In this document: positions 5,457 through 6,142 of the stretch, piece after piece | How positions within the stretch are numbered: position 1 is the stretch's first letter | How the letters are laid out: the number at the start of each line of letters is the position of its first letter | Source of the DNA: Thermodesulfatator sp. | GTDB lineage: Bacteria; Desulfobacterota; Dissulfuribacteria; Dissulfuribacterales; QOAL01 | Assembly (NCBI GenBank): GCA_003978135.1 | Contig: QOAL01000186.1 | Location: forward strand, 1 to 6,142 | Length of the DNA stretch: 6,142 nt | Reading direction: 5' to 3' | The notes under the pieces: model-generated | Told to the model about the DNA's origin: nothing | Databases searched by the model: none | Seen by the model: the letters and a program-made list of their open reading frames with translations, nothing else | Made by a program: the position numbers and the translations under genes

Positions 5457-6142
5457 ATCGTCCCCTTCCCTTCCTGATGCCAATTCTTGAAAAGTGCCTG
5501 CTGCGCTATTGAGACCCTTTCATTGTAGCACTTTCTCACAAGGTCTACGTCTGCAACATAATGTTCAAGTTCCTGCATGGTAAGTGCCTGATGACCATCG
5601 CAAAGGGCCACCTCCGGCCTGGGATGAAATTCTACCAGGACCATGTTGGCCCCTGCGATAATACCTTGGGCCGTAACATGGAAGATGTCCATGATGCCAT
5701 CTGGTGCCCGGTCCTTGCTTCCAACCGAGTGGGTAGGATCAATACACACCGGCAGCCTCGTGAGCCTTTTGACCACTGGCACATGGGCAAAATCCACCAT
5801 GTTCCTGTGGGGATCTCCAAGCCGGGACTGCACGCCCCTGAGACAGAACACAATATTCCTGTTACCCTCGCTGGCTATGTATTCGCAGGCATTTAGTGAA
5901 TCCTCCAGGGTGAGCCCCATGCCCCTCTTGTAAAGCACTGGAAATTCTGTCTGGTTCCCGGCGGCCTTCAGGAGTTCGAAATTCTGGGCATTCCTGGTGC
6001 CTATCTGCAGCATGACACCTGTTGGGCGGCCTGCCTTTTCCAGCTCTTCATAGATCTCCTCTATGTGAATTTCTTTGAGAACTTCCATGGCAATAACCTT
6101 TATGCCGTATTTACCGGCAAGTTCAAAAAGCCAGGGAAGACA
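5453..6142 (-). CDS. DAHP synthase-like enzyme (type I-beta DAHPS/KDOPS family), C-terminal part, runs off the right edge
   Basis: The last 229 residues of a TIM-barrel enzyme; the frame is open to base 6142, so the ATG at 6088 is internal. The family condenses PEP with erythrose 4-phosphate (DAHP synthase, first shikimate step) or arabinose 5-phosphate (KDO8P synthase). Visible motifs, counted from the window edge: QIGTRNAQNFELL (46-58), LYKRGM (70-75), DPTHS (135-139), VEFHPRPE (170-177) and LCDGHQAL (180-187). Metal ligands expected in this family are kept: His138, Glu171 and Asp182; the Cys ligand would lie outside. The usual CERG segment reads CLRG (100-103), a change near the PEP site. 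The overall pattern is closest to the Thermotoga-type DAHPS (aroF-like). A ~20-residue C-terminal extension follows the barrel; no chorismate mutase or ACT domain is in the visible part. Its TGA overlaps the GATase ATG. True product is uncertain, so no symbol is given. Confidence 0.85.
   Translation of the reverse strand, partial: CLPWLFELAGKYGIKVIAMEVLKEIHIEEIYEELEKAGRPTGVMLQIGTRNAQNFELLKAAGNQTEFPVLYKRGMGLTLEDSLNACEYIASEGNRNIVFCLRGVQSRLGDPHRNMVDFAHVPVVKRLTRLPVCIDPTHSVGSKDRAPDGIMDIFHVTAQGIIAGANMVLVEFHPRPEVALCDGHQALTMQELEHYVADVDLVRKCYNERVSIAQQALFKNWHQEGKGTI
5462..5467 (-). promoter_or_regulatory. Ribosome binding site of the GATase gene, inside the DAHPS-like gene
   Basis: AAGGGG on the minus strand, five bases before ATG 5456, lying within the last codons of the upstream gene. 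It supports the 238-residue start and re-initiation at the ATGA junction. Confidence 0.55.

Noticed and set aside
5004..5896. Plus-strand open frames of 111-113 codons over the GATase and DAHPS-like genes
   Set aside because: Antisense shadows of two genes with complete conserved motifs; no supporting start signals.
1..6142. CRISPR arrays, tRNA/rRNA genes, insertion sequences or phage genes
   Set aside because: No regularly spaced repeats, cloverleaf-like segments, terminal inverted repeats with a transposase, or integrase-like proteins were seen.

Overview
The window is ordinary-looking bacterial chromosome: compact genes, canonical Shine-Dalgarno sites, intrinsic terminators, no RNA genes, no CRISPR, no insertion sequences. 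Protein flavour (a charged Hsp20, a SYLF-domain secreted protein, a UPF0014/FetB permease, a type I-beta DAHP synthase relative) suggests a Gram-negative anaerobe-type lineage such as Desulfobacterota/Deltaproteobacteria. That is an impression from protein style only, held with low confidence.

Layout from left to right. A minus-strand patatin-like phospholipase fragment runs off the left edge (1-432). A 226-bp gap follows, holding a candidate phospholipase promoter and a clear intrinsic terminator for the next gene, a minus-strand small heat shock protein (659-1099). Divergently from it, on the plus strand, lies a two-gene ABC transporter of the FetAB type (1174-2599, genes overlapping by 32 nt). 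It is convergent with a minus-strand nitroreductase (2619-3284) only 19 nt away. A 182-bp divergent gap with a large near-perfect hairpin/terminator precedes a plus-strand exported SYLF (Ysc84-like) protein (3467-4210). That gene is convergent with a minus-strand three-gene cluster, in transcription order: a DAHP synthase-like enzyme (runs off the right edge), a class I glutamine amidotransferase whose ATG overlaps the upstream stop (ATGA), and a small four-helix membrane protein of unknown function. A perfect 12-bp inverted repeat spans the convergent junction of the last two units.

Functionally the genes look like several unrelated small units: proteostasis (Hsp20), metal export/homeostasis (FetAB), flavin-dependent reduction (nitroreductase), envelope or lipid biology (patatin, SYLF), and aromatic or sugar-acid metabolism with glutamine chemistry (DAHPS-like plus GATase). 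I do not see a clearly new defence or mobile system. The best leads are the coupled DAHPS-like/GATase/membrane-protein cluster, whose synthase has a changed CERG motif, and a plus-strand terminator with no obvious gene in front of it, which may end a fetAB read-through transcript antisense to the nitroreductase.
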